The notes beneath the pieces were generated by a model, which worked only from the letters and a program-made list of their open reading frames with translations, was not told where the DNA came from and did no database searches. Shown piece by piece: positions 51,330 through 61,299 of a stretch of DNA of 64,000 nt. The DNA is taken from NCBI GenBank assembly GCA_964539665.1, contig CAZIKB010000016.1:1-64000 (forward strand), in the 5' to 3' direction. The position numbers were made by a program, and so were the translations under genes. The first letter of the stretch is position 1. Every line of letters starts with the position of its first letter. The stretch is from CAZIKB01 sp964539665 (GTDB lineage Bacteria > Zhuqueibacterota > Zhuqueibacteria > Oceanimicrobiales > Oceanimicrobiaceae).

Positions 51330-53796
51330 TATTTTCTCCCGACCTTTTGCTGTCAATTGGATTTAACGGCAAGCAAATAATAAAAGTAGTCCCCTTGCCT
51401 GTCTCGGTTTCACAATTCAATATACCTTTATGTTTCTCAACCACAACATTGTGTGATATAGCCAATCCCTGGCCAGTCCCCTGGCCAATTTCTTTAGTAG
51501 TGAAGAATGGGTCGAAGATTTTTTGTCTGACATTCTCAGGAATACCAGCCCCGGTATCGTTAATTCTAATCTCCACCCAGTCTTCCACATTTTGGGTACT
51601 TATCGTGATCGTGCCTTTTTGACCTGCTCCATATCCAACTACGTCTGTGATAGCATGGGCGGCATTGATGATAATATTTAGAATTACCTGATTTATTTCA
51701 CCGGGAAAACAAGGGACTAAAGGTAAATCTACATCGAAATTTGTAACCATGTCGGCAATATATTTCCACTCATTGCGAGAGACTGTTATTGTGCTTTCGA
51801 TTGCCCTGTTGATGTCAATTGTAGTCATGTCTTCTGCACCCGGGTGTGAAAACTCTTTCATTGAGCGCACAATTTTTGCTACATGTTCAACCCCTTCTAA
51901 TGATTGCTGTATCGCATTGGGTATCTCTTCAATTAAATAATCTAAGTCAGCCTCTTCAACCGCAGTTTCAATAACCTTCACTGATTCTTTATTGATGGCG
52001 CCGTTTTCTGCTGTTTTAATAAAATGGTTATAGTGGGTAAGTAGCCCATTTAACTCAGAAAAAGCTTCGTCAAGAAATCGAGTATTGTCGCCAACATATT
52101 GAATGGGTGTGTTTATCTCGTGCGCTATGCCAGCTGCCAATTGCCCGATTGATTCCAACTTTTGAGCCTGAGCAAGTTGGCTTTCCAGGGATTTATGTTC
52201 TGTAGTATCAGCCGCCAAGAGAAGGTAACCTGCTTGTGCATTGGCTTCATTTAGAATGGGATAAAATGTTATCCTTAAGAATCCCTCTTTTTCATCCGGT
52301 CTGGTATATCTAATATCATCCAATTGGGTGGATTTATCATTTGCCTTACACTCTGAGATACGCGCCTGTACTAAATCCCAATCCCATTTAATGCCACTTT
52401 CAAAAAATAGTTTACCAAGGACCTCAGTCTCATTGATGCCGAAAGTTTTTGTAGCGATTTCATTCCAACGTGTGACACAGTGGTCTGGCCCCACACCAAT
52501 CAATATTGATGAGATCGAGGAGAGTAACTGTTCGGTTTCTGCGTGCGCATTACGAAGCGCTTCTTCGGCCTGCTTCCGTTGAGTTATATCACGAAGTATG
52601 CCAGTATAAAACCTTCCTTCATTAGTCTGAAAGCTGGCCAATGATAACTCAATCGGGAATTCAGAACAGTCTTTCCTCAATCCGAGCAGTTCGGCTGTTT
52701 TGTCAGAACCGTTTTTCTCTCCTGTGGTCAAAATTTGTTTTATTTTATTGCACTGAGCCACACGGAATCTTTCAGGTATCAATTGGATTACAGGTTTGGT
52801 CATCATTTCATTTTCAGTATAGCCAAAAATGATTTGAGCGCTCATGTTCCATGCAATAATGTTGCCATCGGAGTCGGTGGAAATGATTGCTTCATTTGCT
52901 GATTGAGTCACCGCGCGGAATCGTTCCTCGCTTTCCCGCAGTGCATCCTCTGCTTGCTTTTGTTCTGTGATGTCTTCAATCATTTTTATTGCGGCAAGTA
53001 CTTTTCCATCTTCATCTTTATTAGGAGATGTAACTATTCGATAGTATTTGATTTTATCACCCGCGGGTATCTCCATCATTGCCTGATGAACCTGGCCATC
53101 TTTCAGACTTTTTTTAGTCGGACAAAACGAACATTCCTGATCTTTTGGTGGTTTATTGTAAACTCTATAGCATGTTGGTTTTTTTGACACGTCTATTTCA
53201 GGAAACCAACGCTGCATTTGTTTATTCAAGGAGAGTATTTCCATCTTCGGACTGATAAGCGCTATTCCGACTCCAATATTATCCACGACGCTTCTGAATC
53301 TTTCTTCAGATATTCTTAAATCCTCCTTCGCCCTGGTTAGTTTATTCTCGGTCTCTAACTGATCCATAACCTGCGTCACAATCGTGGGCAAGAGTCTAAG
53401 AAAGCCTTTATCCTTTTCAAGAAAATCCCTGGCCCCAAGTTTCATCATTTTTACAGCTAATTTTACATCACTATGTGCTGTCATGAGGATAAAAGGAATG
53501 GTGCACTTTTTCTCATTAAGAGTTTCGATGATATTTAAACCTGACATGTCAGGTAATTGGTAGTCCAATAATACCAGTGTATTGGGGTGTTCAACTATCC
53601 AGGCAATCGCATCAGAACCGTTTAAGACACATTTTATTTGAAGACCTTCCTTTTGCAACCTCCGACGAATGAGTTCTGATAAATCCTTATCATCTTCTAC
53701 GACAAGAATTGTATAAGGTGTAAGAGTTGGATTTTTTGCTCTGTTGTTAGTGTTTTTATTTTCTTTTTGTTTTATTTCCATGTTTTTCTTTCTCAA
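51298..53796 (-). CDS. Receiver-PAS-PAS-PAS histidine kinase
   Basis: 832 residues. The receiver domain (about 28-150) has EDD and phospho-acceptor D78 in LLDYQLPDMSG. Three PAS domains follow. The first (about 165-280) carries a cysteine cluster (CYRVYNKPPKDQECSFCP) resembling metal- or redox-responsive PAS domains; the others are around 290-405 and 410-535. HisKA has the H-box AAGIAHEINTPIQYV, and the ATPase domain ends with DTGAGIPENV, FFTTKEIGQGTGQGL and GKGTTFIICLP. A second in-frame ATG five codons later could be the true start. It is a sensor that probably phosphorylates the other receivers of the operon. Confidence 0.93.
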   Translation of the reverse strand: MRKKNMEIKQKENKNTNNRAKNPTLTPYTILVVEDDKDLSELIRRRLQKEGLQIKCVLNGSDAIAWIVEHPNTLVLLDYQLPDMSGLNIIETLNEKKCTIPFILMTAHSDVKLAVKMMKLGARDFLEKDKGFLRLLPTIVTQVMDQLETENKLTRAKEDLRISEERFRSVVDNIGVGIALISPKMEILSLNKQMQRWFPEIDVSKKPTCYRVYNKPPKDQECSFCPTKKSLKDGQVHQAMMEIPAGDKIKYYRIVTSPNKDEDGKVLAAIKMIEDITEQKQAEDALRESEERFRAVTQSANEAIISTDSDGNIIAWNMSAQIIFGYTENEMMTKPVIQLIPERFRVAQCNKIKQILTTGEKNGSDKTAELLGLRKDCSEFPIELSLASFQTNEGRFYTGILRDITQRKQAEEALRNAHAETEQLLSSISSILIGVGPDHCVTRWNEIATKTFGINETEVLGKLFFESGIKWDWDLVQARISECKANDKSTQLDDIRYTRPDEKEGFLRITFYPILNEANAQAGYLLLAADTTEHKSLESQLAQAQKLESIGQLAAGIAHEINTPIQYVGDNTRFLDEAFSELNGLLTHYNHFIKTAENGAINKESVKVIETAVEEADLDYLIEEIPNAIQQSLEGVEHVAKIVRSMKEFSHPGAEDMTTIDINRAIESTITVSRNEWKYIADMVTNFDVDLPLVPCFPGEINQVILNIIINAAHAITDVVGYGAGQKGTITISTQNVEDWVEIRINDTGAGIPENVRQKIFDPFFTTKEIGQGTGQGLAISHNVVVEKHKGILNCETETGKGTTFIICLPLNPIDSKRSGENNEETNSVRRR

Positions 53797-53833
53797 TCGT
53801 CATTTCACACTTTTATCACCAGGATTAAAAGAT

Positions 53834-54202
53834 TTATTTTTCTGCATTGTTTAACACTTGTCGTAAAGCTGCCAACAGTTCATCTTGTCCGAATGGTTTA
53901 TTGAGTCCATAAACAGCGCCGAATTTTAATGCCGCTTCCAAAAAAGAAGGTTGTGGATACCCAGATATTGCAATTATTGGTAATTCTGGTTTAGAGTTAG
54001 CAATTTTTTGAATTGTTTCGAGACCTTCCATTTCCGGCATGAATATGTCTGTAATGACAACATCAGGCTTTTCTTTTTCGATTATATCAATACCAATTTT
54101 ACCATTGGGAGCATCAAATACTTCATTTCCTTTCCTCTCTAGCATTCTTCGTAATGAAGCCCGCGCCTCTTCGACGTCTTCGATTTTTAATATTTTTGCC
54201 AT
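53834..54202 (-). CDS. Stand-alone receiver-domain response regulator
   Basis: 122 residues, a single CheY-like domain. The acidic pair is E8-D9, the phospho-acceptor D52 lies in VVITDIFMPEMEG, the switch Ser is in AISGYP, and the conserved Lys is in LNKPFGQDE. There is no output domain. It lies upstream of the three-PAS kinase, with only 37 bases between, and is probably the first gene of the receiver operon. Confidence 0.92.
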   Translation of the reverse strand: MAKILKIEDVEEARASLRRMLERKGNEVFDAPNGKIGIDIIEKEKPDVVITDIFMPEMEGLETIQKIANSKPELPIIAISGYPQPSFLEAALKFGAVYGLNKPFGQDELLAALRQVLNNAEK

Positions 54203-54585
54203 TATTGGACACCAAAGTTGTTCAACTGTTGGACATTATTTGCATAATATTTATTAATATAAACTCTGTTCACGAATTTAAATATCGACTTAAATTGATT
54301 GAAACTAAACATGAATGCAAAAACAAATATGGAATTTTGCCAGGTAGCTGACTACTATATCAACGTATCTTAATTTTGTCCTAATTGTTTTATCATCGCG
54401 TGTCCTACTAAATACGGAAAAAATTATCGATAAATGCAGTTATTGCCTTGTATCCTGCTACCATTCGCTTGTAAATGTGTTATTTGCTTTCAAGCTCAGG
54501 CTTGGGAATGCCGATATAATTTTGTATGCTTTATATTCAATATATATTAATTTCAGACTTTTATGATTTTTAAAATTCTAGCTAA
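54203..54585. other. Divergent intergenic region
   Basis: This 380-base AT-rich gap separates the minus-strand receiver operon from the plus-strand PilB/GspE-type gene and should carry promoters for both. I see no gene and no strong hairpin or repeat. A short in-frame stretch on the plus strand (54154-54351) has no ribosome binding site or family resemblance. Confidence 0.4.
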
Positions 54586-56529
54586 ATGAAAGAAAATAGA
54601 TCAAACTCAGTAAAGAAAATCAAGATAGGCGAACTGCTCATCAAAGAGGGGCTTCTTACTCACGCCGAATTAATTGAAGTTCTTAAGTTACAGAAAGAGC
54701 AAAAACTTTATTCACCTCTGGGAGAACTATGTGTCAGTCAAAAATTTGTCTCCAGGTCTGATCTCACTAGAGTACTTGGAAAATATCGGAAAAGTATTCC
54801 ACTGGGTGAGTTATTGTTAAATTTGGGTATTATTACTTCCGAGCAATTAGAGTATGCTCTTGAACTGCAAAAAACGACTCCCAAAAAAATTGGTCAGATT
54901 TTAATCGAAATGGAGATAATCAGTGAAAGTACATTAGTTGATGCATTGAGCCTGCAGTTAGGGATTCCAAAAATTTTGCCGTCATTGAGTTTAATTGATA
55001 AAAGTCTGCTTGGTAAATTTAATCCTGAATTTCTACATAAGCACAAGTTTATTCCAGCTTTTAGTGAGGACGATAAATTAATAGTCATCATGGCTGATCC
55101 GCTGGATGAAACTGCTATTAATTTGTTTCAGAAAATATTAAAACGCAATATTATACCTGCTATAGCACCTGCCTTCGAAATTCAAAAAACAATTAATGAA
55201 TATTGTCAAAAACTCGAACTCGGACAGGGATTAGAATCTCAGGAGCATGGCAGCGATATTGTTATAGGAAATTCTGAACTTCATAAAAACAGAAGTGATA
55301 ATATAATTGAAGTCCTGAATTTTATAATTTCAAATGCCACGCTTGAGCGTGCGACAGACATCCACATTGAGCCGCATGATAATTTGCTCCGAATTCGTTT
55401 TCGAATTGATGGTATTTTATATCATAAAACCGATTTACCGAGGTCTATGGCGCCAAAGCTCGGCAGTCGAATCAAGGCGCTTTGCAATCTGGATATTGCC
55501 GAGAAACGCCGGCATCAGGACGGCCGGATTCATGCGAAAATTATGGACAAAGAGTATGATCTCAGAATTTCTACTTATGCTGCAATCTGGGGTGAGAATA
55601 TCGTCATCAGGCTCCAAAATCGTCAGAGCAATTTGTTTAACTTGAATATGTTGGGATTTTCGCCTAATAACCTGGAAAGATTTAAAAATATGCTTGATCT
55701 TAACACGGGCATAATTTTAGTAACCGGCCCAACAGGCTGCGGTAAAACAACGACCCTTTATGCTTCACTGAACTATTTAAATGAGCTGGACCGGGTTATT
55801 ATTACCATTGAAGATCCCGTTGAATATACCATAAATGGAGTGATTCAAGCCAATATCCAGCCAAAGATAGGTGTCGATTATGAACAATGTCTCAAGGCAA
55901 TGATGCGGCAGGATCCTGATGTTCTTATGATTGGTGAAATTAGAGAGCCCGAATCAGCTGAAGCCGTTGTCCAGGCAGCTCTAACCGGCCATAAGGTGTT
56001 CAGTACATTTCATACCGACGATGCTTGCGGTGCGTTGCTTCGTTTGATAGATATGGGTATCGAGACATTCTTGATTTCTTCGACGTTGGTGGCTGTAGTG
56101 GCACAACGGCTTGTCCGTGTACTTTGCAAGCATTGCAAGGAAAAGTATAAGCCGGGTCTTGACGTGCTTTCTTTTTTTCATAGCATAAAGACCAGTGAAA
56201 ATGATGAGCATAAATTCTTTAAACACAAAGGTTGTATTAAGTGTAATAATAATGGCTATAAAGGCTTAACAGCTATTCATGAAGTCCTGACTATCAATGA
56301 CGTAATTCGTGAAGCAATTCTAAACAGAAGTACATCAAATAAAATCAGATCGATCGCTCGTAGAGAGGCCGGCTTGCTTACGATGAGTGAAGATGGATAT
56401 TATAAGGCTCTCAAAGGTATTACCACTTTGGAGGAAGTGAGACGCGTGGTTTATCAAGATGATTGTAAAGGCATTAATCCAATTACACAATATGAGTTAA
56501 TTACAAAATGTGGTAATGGTTCTAATTAG
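54586..56529 (+). CDS. GspE/PilB-family secretion or pilus-assembly ATPase
   Basis: 647 residues. Two N-terminal MshEN-type (c-di-GMP-binding type) regions are suggested by IGELLIKEGLLTHAELIEVLKLQKE and LGELLLNLGIITSEQLEYALELQ, then QILIEMEIISESTLVDALS. The ATPase core follows with Walker A GPTGCGKTTT, the Asp box EDPVEY, Walker B RQDPDVLMIGEIR and the His box GHKVFSTFHT. A zinc-type pair, CKHC then CIKC, follows near residue 520-570. It powers type IV pilus or type II secretion assembly. No other pilus genes are here, so partners must be elsewhere. The start follows a weak site. Confidence 0.93.
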   Translation: MKENRSNSVKKIKIGELLIKEGLLTHAELIEVLKLQKEQKLYSPLGELCVSQKFVSRSDLTRVLGKYRKSIPLGELLLNLGIITSEQLEYALELQKTTPKKIGQILIEMEIISESTLVDALSLQLGIPKILPSLSLIDKSLLGKFNPEFLHKHKFIPAFSEDDKLIVIMADPLDETAINLFQKILKRNIIPAIAPAFEIQKTINEYCQKLELGQGLESQEHGSDIVIGNSELHKNRSDNIIEVLNFIISNATLERATDIHIEPHDNLLRIRFRIDGILYHKTDLPRSMAPKLGSRIKALCNLDIAEKRRHQDGRIHAKIMDKEYDLRISTYAAIWGENIVIRLQNRQSNLFNLNMLGFSPNNLERFKNMLDLNTGIILVTGPTGCGKTTTLYASLNYLNELDRVIITIEDPVEYTINGVIQANIQPKIGVDYEQCLKAMMRQDPDVLMIGEIREPESAEAVVQAALTGHKVFSTFHTDDACGALLRLIDMGIETFLISSTLVAVVAQRLVRVLCKHCKEKYKPGLDVLSFFHSIKTSENDEHKFFKHKGCIKCNNNGYKGLTAIHEVLTINDVIREAILNRSTSNKIRSIARREAGLLTMSEDGYYKALKGITTLEEVRRVVYQDDCKGINPITQYELITKCGNGSN

Positions 56530-56667
56530 AACATTTTAATCCATTTCACAATTTTACCCATTTTCTGACATCCAACCAGTAAAAGTTTTGCATGTCGTTT
56601 TGCTTGCATTTTCAAAAGGTATTACTTAAATTGAGAATGCTTTTAGATATTAATAATTCTGAGTGTA

Positions 56668-57021
56668 ATGGATTATCAACCTTATATAAATCGGCTTAAA
56701 AGAGAGAAGGATAAACAGAGAAGCCTGGCTTCTTTTAAACGAAAGAAAGCTGTGCAAACTGCCCGGAAAATTTCTAAAATTTTAAAAACATCTTTTGGGG
56801 CTCAAAAAGTGTATTTGTTTGGCTCCTGTCTTTCCGAGGAATATTTTCACCTGAATTCAGATATTGACCTGGCTGTGCTTGGCCTTTCTTCCGATAATTT
56901 TTGTCGGGCTCTCTATGAGGTAAATGTCATTGAAAATGGCTTTAAAGTGGATTTAGTTGATCTTGAAACCTGCCGAATATGGCTCAGTCAAAGAATTTTG
57001 AAAGAAGGAAAGGAATTATGA
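56668..57021 (+). CDS. MNT-type nucleotidyltransferase antitoxin
   Basis: 117 residues. The nucleotidyltransferase signature is GS then an 11-residue spacer and DID (VYLFGSCLSEEYFHLNSDIDLAV, about residues 50-72). The N-terminal 35 residues are very basic. In MNT-HEPN pairs this protein modifies and neutralises the partner, often by AMPylation of a HEPN tyrosine. Its stop overlaps the ATG of the HEPN gene (ATGA), as usual for such pairs. Confidence 0.85.
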   Translation: MDYQPYINRLKREKDKQRSLASFKRKKAVQTARKISKILKTSFGAQKVYLFGSCLSEEYFHLNSDIDLAVLGLSSDNFCRALYEVNVIENGFKVDLVDLETCRIWLSQRILKEGKEL

Positions 57022-57506
57022 CCGTAAGATTTGTAGTTCTTGCAGAAGAAGTTGAAGAAGAAATTAGGCAATTGAAAGAAGTTAAAGATAAAATATTTCA
57101 AGGTGTTTCATTATTAGAAAAGCGCCAAAAAGAAAGAGAATTTTACCTGGATTCTATTGCCATTAATTTGCATTCTTTTTATTCTGGTGTTGAAAATATT
57201 TTTAGAAGTATAGCATCAAAAGTAGATGGTGACATTCCTTCTGGTGAGCGGTGGCATTCTGACTTGCTTATTCAAATGACTACACCCTTGCTTGACATAC
57301 GCCCAGCGGTTATTACGGTTAAAATAAAGGAAGATTTGAAGGATTTATTGGCTTTTCGTCATTTAATTAGAAACATTTATACTTTTCAATTAGATGAAGA
57401 ATTAGTTTTGAGATTGGCTACAAAACTGAGTAAGATAAGTGAAAAATTATTTGGTGATTTAAACGTTTTTGTGGATTTTTTGAAAACAACTGGAGAAAAG
57501 TCATAA
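57018..57506 (+). CDS. HEPN-domain toxin (HepT-like)
   Basis: 162 residues starting at the ATG at 57018 that overlaps the antitoxin stop. The all-helical HEPN fold ends with the motif FRHLIRNIYTFQLD (about 114-127). The canonical R-x4-H-x-Y of HepT is here R-x4-N-x-Y, so the predicted catalytic His is Asn while the modification target Tyr is kept. This substitution appears in some HepT-like subgroups and may change or lower RNase activity (inference). Confidence 0.82.
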   Translation: MTVRFVVLAEEVEEEIRQLKEVKDKIFQGVSLLEKRQKEREFYLDSIAINLHSFYSGVENIFRSIASKVDGDIPSGERWHSDLLIQMTTPLLDIRPAVITVKIKEDLKDLLAFRHLIRNIYTFQLDEELVLRLATKLSKISEKLFGDLNVFVDFLKTTGEKS

Positions 57507-57537
57507 TTGTTTAACATTCATACGGGAGGGAACCTAA

Positions 57538-59034
57538 ATGAAGTATTTTAATAGGTTTAATAAAATGCCCCATTTGTGCTTTTGGCTTACATTACATCTT
57601 TTTTTGTTACAATCCACTACTGCCACTGGACAAAGCGGTGATGTTGAGAGTTTAATTGCTGCGATGCTTGGCGATACTCCATTAATTCAGAACCTTCAAT
57701 CGCTTACAGATGAAATTGGCGGTCGCGTAACAGGTTCTGAAGCGAACCTAAAATCTGTGGAATGGGGCTTACAAAAATTCACTGAAGCAGGAGTGCGAGC
57801 CTGGAAAGAAGCTTTTACCATGCCAGCGCTGTGGCTTGAGAATTCAGCGTCTGCAGAAATTTCGGGAGATGTCACTTTTAAACCACGCGTGGTCGCCATG
57901 CCGTTTTCCGCTGCAACGCTCGCAAATGCTGCTTCGGCGCCGTTAATCGATGGCGGCTACGGCACAGACGAGGATTTCCAGCGGATTAAAAGCAAGTTAA
58001 ATGGTGCATTTATTTTGATTGAAACCCATGAGCTACTCGATCTTGATGGATTGTTCAGGGAATATGCAGAAGCGGTTGCAATTGAAAAGAGAGCTTTTAA
58101 TTCAGGAATACGAGGCTTGGTTTACATGTCGTCACGTCCCCAAAATTTGCTCTACCGTCACAATGCCTCGTTTGGTCCAAACAACAAGTATCCCTTGTTA
58201 ATTATGGAACGGGAGGGAGCCAAGCGTGCATTACGGTTGTTACGCGCTGGTAAAAATCTTAATATTGACGCTGCAATTGATGTCCAGGCTGGCGGATCCT
58301 ACGAAAGTTACAATGTCATTGCTGAAATACGCGGCTCGGAAAAACCGGACGAAATCGTACTCATCGGGGCCCATATCGATTCATGGGCGCTTGGAACGGG
58401 TGCAAATGATAATGGCTGCAATGTCGCTTTAGTAATCGATTTAGCACGGCAGATAAAACGATTGGGCTTGAAACCAAAACGGACTATTCGCTTCGCGCTT
58501 TTTAACGGCGAGGAACAAGGTCTGGTTGGTTCATGGGGTTACACAAAAACGCATGCAGACGAGTTGGATAATCACATCATGGCTTCCTCCTGCGATATCG
58601 GCAGCGGCAGGACAACTGGTTTTTTTGCTAATGGTCCCGGAGGCTTTCTTGAAGCCGTAGCTCGGTCCCTTGAGCCGGTTGCGGGATTAGGCCCATTCGT
58701 AAATATCAATGCGCCAATTGTCGGAACTGATAATTACGATTTTATGATGCAGGGCGTTGCGAATTTGGTGGCCAATCAGGAATCGGCTAATTACGGTCCT
58801 AATTATCATGCGCGTTCCGATACTTACGATAAAGTTAATTTAATACAACTGAAGCTTAATGCGGCCATAGCTGCCGCTGTTACTTATGGCTTTGCACAAA
58901 TGGAAATAACCTGGGAGCGTCAAAATAGGACACAGTTAGAAAAATTGATCCAAACCACGGATTTAGAAGCCCAGATGAAGTCCATGGGTTTATGGCAGAG
59001 CTGGGTAGATGGGACGCGAGGTCGAAGCAAGTAA
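57538..59034 (+). CDS. M28-family zinc metallopeptidase, exported
   Basis: 498 residues. A signal peptide (ending around TATGQS, about residue 32) indicates export. The N-terminal part includes a PA-like insert (about 130-220). The metal-binding residues follow the M28 order: GAHIDSWALGTGANDNGC (His/Asp ligands), FALFNGEEQGLVGS (catalytic and ligand Glu), SSCDIGSG and YHARSDTYDKV (final His). It is a probable aminopeptidase or carboxypeptidase for peptide scavenging. GGGAGGGAA precedes the ATG at 57538. Confidence 0.93.
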   Translation: MKYFNRFNKMPHLCFWLTLHLFLLQSTTATGQSGDVESLIAAMLGDTPLIQNLQSLTDEIGGRVTGSEANLKSVEWGLQKFTEAGVRAWKEAFTMPALWLENSASAEISGDVTFKPRVVAMPFSAATLANAASAPLIDGGYGTDEDFQRIKSKLNGAFILIETHELLDLDGLFREYAEAVAIEKRAFNSGIRGLVYMSSRPQNLLYRHNASFGPNNKYPLLIMEREGAKRALRLLRAGKNLNIDAAIDVQAGGSYESYNVIAEIRGSEKPDEIVLIGAHIDSWALGTGANDNGCNVALVIDLARQIKRLGLKPKRTIRFALFNGEEQGLVGSWGYTKTHADELDNHIMASSCDIGSGRTTGFFANGPGGFLEAVARSLEPVAGLGPFVNINAPIVGTDNYDFMMQGVANLVANQESANYGPNYHARSDTYDKVNLIQLKLNAAIAAAVTYGFAQMEITWERQNRTQLEKLIQTTDLEAQMKSMGLWQSWVDGTRGRSK

Positions 59035-59104
59035 GAGATCTGGAGTACAATGAATCATCATCTCAGGGCAGTTTGTGCGGCCATTTTAAATTAGAGTTTT
59101 TCAC

Positions 59105-60499
59105 ATGAAATATCGAATTGAAAAAGATTCCATGGGAGCTATCGAAGTTCCGGCGGACAAATACTGGGGGGCACAAACGCAGCGTTCAATGGGAAATTTC
59201 AAAATCGGTGGTCAATCCATGCCCATCGAGGTAATTCATGCTTTTGCCGTTCTTAAAAAAGCCGCTGCAAGAACCAACCATGAGTGTGGAGTCCTGCCAG
59301 AGGAAAAGGCAGACATCATTGTAAAAGTATGCGACGAGATTATCGCCGGTAAACTGGACGATCACTTTCCATTAGTCGTGTGGCAGACAGGCTCTGGCAC
59401 CCAAACCAACATGAATGTCAATGAAGTGATTGCCAACCGTGCCATCGAAATGCTGGGTGGAAAAATGGGCTCGAAAAATCCCATTCATCCAAATGATGAC
59501 GTGAATAAGTCGCAGTCCTCCAACGACACTTTTTCAACGGCCATGCACATTTCAGCTTATCAAATGCTGCATTGCCACAATTTACCGAAAATTCAATCTT
59601 TGCACGATACGCTTGCGGCTAAAGCAAAAGAATTTATGAAAATAGTCAAAATTGGCCGTACCCATTTGATGGATGCCACCCCCCTGACGCTTGGACAGGA
59701 GTTCTCCGGGTATGCATCTCAATTGAAACATGGTATACAGGCGGTTAAAAATACTCTGCAGCATCTATCTGAACTTGCTTTGGGTGGAACGGCCGTTGGA
59801 ACTGGCATTAACTCGCCGCCAGGATTTGCAGATAAAGCGGCTAGGAAAATAGCAGAATTGACAAGTTTGCCTTTTGTAACTGCAGAGAATAAATTCGAAG
59901 CGTTGGCTGGGAATGACGCCCTGGTAGAAACCCACGGAGCTTTGAAAACTGTGGCGGTCAGCCTGATGAAAATCACTAATGACATTCGGCTGCTGGCTTC
60001 TGGACCACGTTGTGGAATTGGCGAAATTAGGCTTCCTGCCAACGAACCCGGTTCTTCCATCATGCCTGGTAAAGTTAATCCCACGCAGGCCGAAGCTTTA
60101 ACCATGGTTTGCGCTCAAGTGTTTGGTAACGATACGGCCATAAATGTTGGCGGCATGAGTGGACATTTTGAGTTGAATGTATTTAAACCAGTGATGATTT
60201 ACAATTTGCTTATGTCGGCAAGATTAATTGGTGATGCCTGTGATTCTTTTAATACAAAATGTGTTGTGGGAATTGAACCAAATTATGACATTATTAAAAG
60301 GAATCTTGAAAATTCTCTGATGCTGGTTACAGCCTTGAATCCGGTTATCGGATACGACAAAGCTGCAGCCGTGGCAAAAATAGCGCATGAAGAAGGGTGC
60401 ACTTTGCGTGAAGCAGCGGTAAGTTCAGGTTACCTGACCGAGAAAGAATTCGATCAATATGTGGCGCCCGAGAAAATGGTGGGAAAGTTGCCGAAGTAG
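59105..60499 (+). CDS. fumC: Class II fumarate hydratase
   Basis: 464 residues, standard length. Hydrates fumarate to malate in the TCA cycle; also consumes fumarate released by argininosuccinate lyase. Diagnostic segments are IEKDSMGAIEVPADKYWGAQTQRS at the start, QTGSGTQTNMNVNEVIANRA, NKSQSSNDTFSTAMHI, GRTHLMDATPLTLGQEFSGY and the signature GSSIMPGKVNPTQ (about 317-329), which separates FumC from aspartase by the surrounding residues. The start codon lies four bases after TTTTTCAC with no strong ribosome site. Confidence 0.96.
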   Translation: MKYRIEKDSMGAIEVPADKYWGAQTQRSMGNFKIGGQSMPIEVIHAFAVLKKAAARTNHECGVLPEEKADIIVKVCDEIIAGKLDDHFPLVVWQTGSGTQTNMNVNEVIANRAIEMLGGKMGSKNPIHPNDDVNKSQSSNDTFSTAMHISAYQMLHCHNLPKIQSLHDTLAAKAKEFMKIVKIGRTHLMDATPLTLGQEFSGYASQLKHGIQAVKNTLQHLSELALGGTAVGTGINSPPGFADKAARKIAELTSLPFVTAENKFEALAGNDALVETHGALKTVAVSLMKITNDIRLLASGPRCGIGEIRLPANEPGSSIMPGKVNPTQAEALTMVCAQVFGNDTAINVGGMSGHFELNVFKPVMIYNLLMSARLIGDACDSFNTKCVVGIEPNYDIIKRNLENSLMLVTALNPVIGYDKAAAVAKIAHEEGCTLREAAVSSGYLTEKEFDQYVAPEKMVGKLPK

Positions 60500-60543
60500 A
60501 GGGTATACGTATTTTACATTACAAACTAATGGGAAGTGTAACA

Positions 60544-61056
60544 ATGAAAAAGACACTCATAATAATGTCTTTTTTGGTACTGTTTTTTGCAGTTCATTGT
60601 GATGGTAAAAAAATATATGAAATTGAAGAAATTGGAGATTCATATTTGCCAAATATTCATTGGAAAGAATTAATCGGTACGGACTATTTTGATGTTGATA
60701 CTCTTTTTCTGAAATCTGATGAATCAGCACAGTTGCGAGTAGAAATATTTTATGATAATCAAGAAGTTTTTAGGGAAATTACAATAGACTTTTATTTTAC
60801 AAGTAGGTCTGTTGAGGGAGGAGGTGGTTATGGTATTAGTGGAAGTCATGGTTTTAATACAGATTTGACATTAGAATCATTATCTGATAAAATAATCTTT
60901 GATAGTAAACTTACACCCACAGATCATAAGTTATTTGCATATGAAGCCATAATCTATGAACCGAATAATCCTAATTTTGATTTAAAGCGTTATAAAACAA
61001 TATTTATAGCAAATCCTGATTCTTTTAATATTTATAATAAATTAAGCATTAATTAA
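60544..61056 (+). CDS. Putative small lipoprotein
   Basis: 170 residues from the ATG at 60544; an earlier ATG at 60529 has no better site. The N-terminus is MKKTLIIMSFLVLFFAVHCDG, with a lipobox-like AVHC (about 16-19). The rest is a compact beta-rich sequence (YFDVDTLFLKSDES, LRVEIFYDNQEVFREITIDFYF) with a glycine-rich GGGGYG at about 98. No family is recognised. It sits between fumC (+) and the LolA-like gene (-). Confidence 0.65.
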   Translation: MKKTLIIMSFLVLFFAVHCDGKKIYEIEEIGDSYLPNIHWKELIGTDYFDVDTLFLKSDESAQLRVEIFYDNQEVFREITIDFYFTSRSVEGGGGYGISGSHGFNTDLTLESLSDKIIFDSKLTPTDHKLFAYEAIIYEPNNPNFDLKRYKTIFIANPDSFNIYNKLSIN

Positions 61057-61299
61057 GAACCTATAACCATTGCATTAATCCGACTGAAACCGCGCCGGGC
61101 ATATCCGAAAGTGTAGATTTCCGCATCAGTTAAATATCAAACTTTAAAGTTTAGTCCGCTGCAGGTTTCAGCGGATTATGTAAAACAATATTTGGATATG
61201 AGGGCATAAGGAAATAGTGTACAAAGTGTTTTCCTTTGGGTGGCATAGCCATTCATCCTTCAACCGCACTTCCCCAACAAAGGATTTCGAAATCATAAC

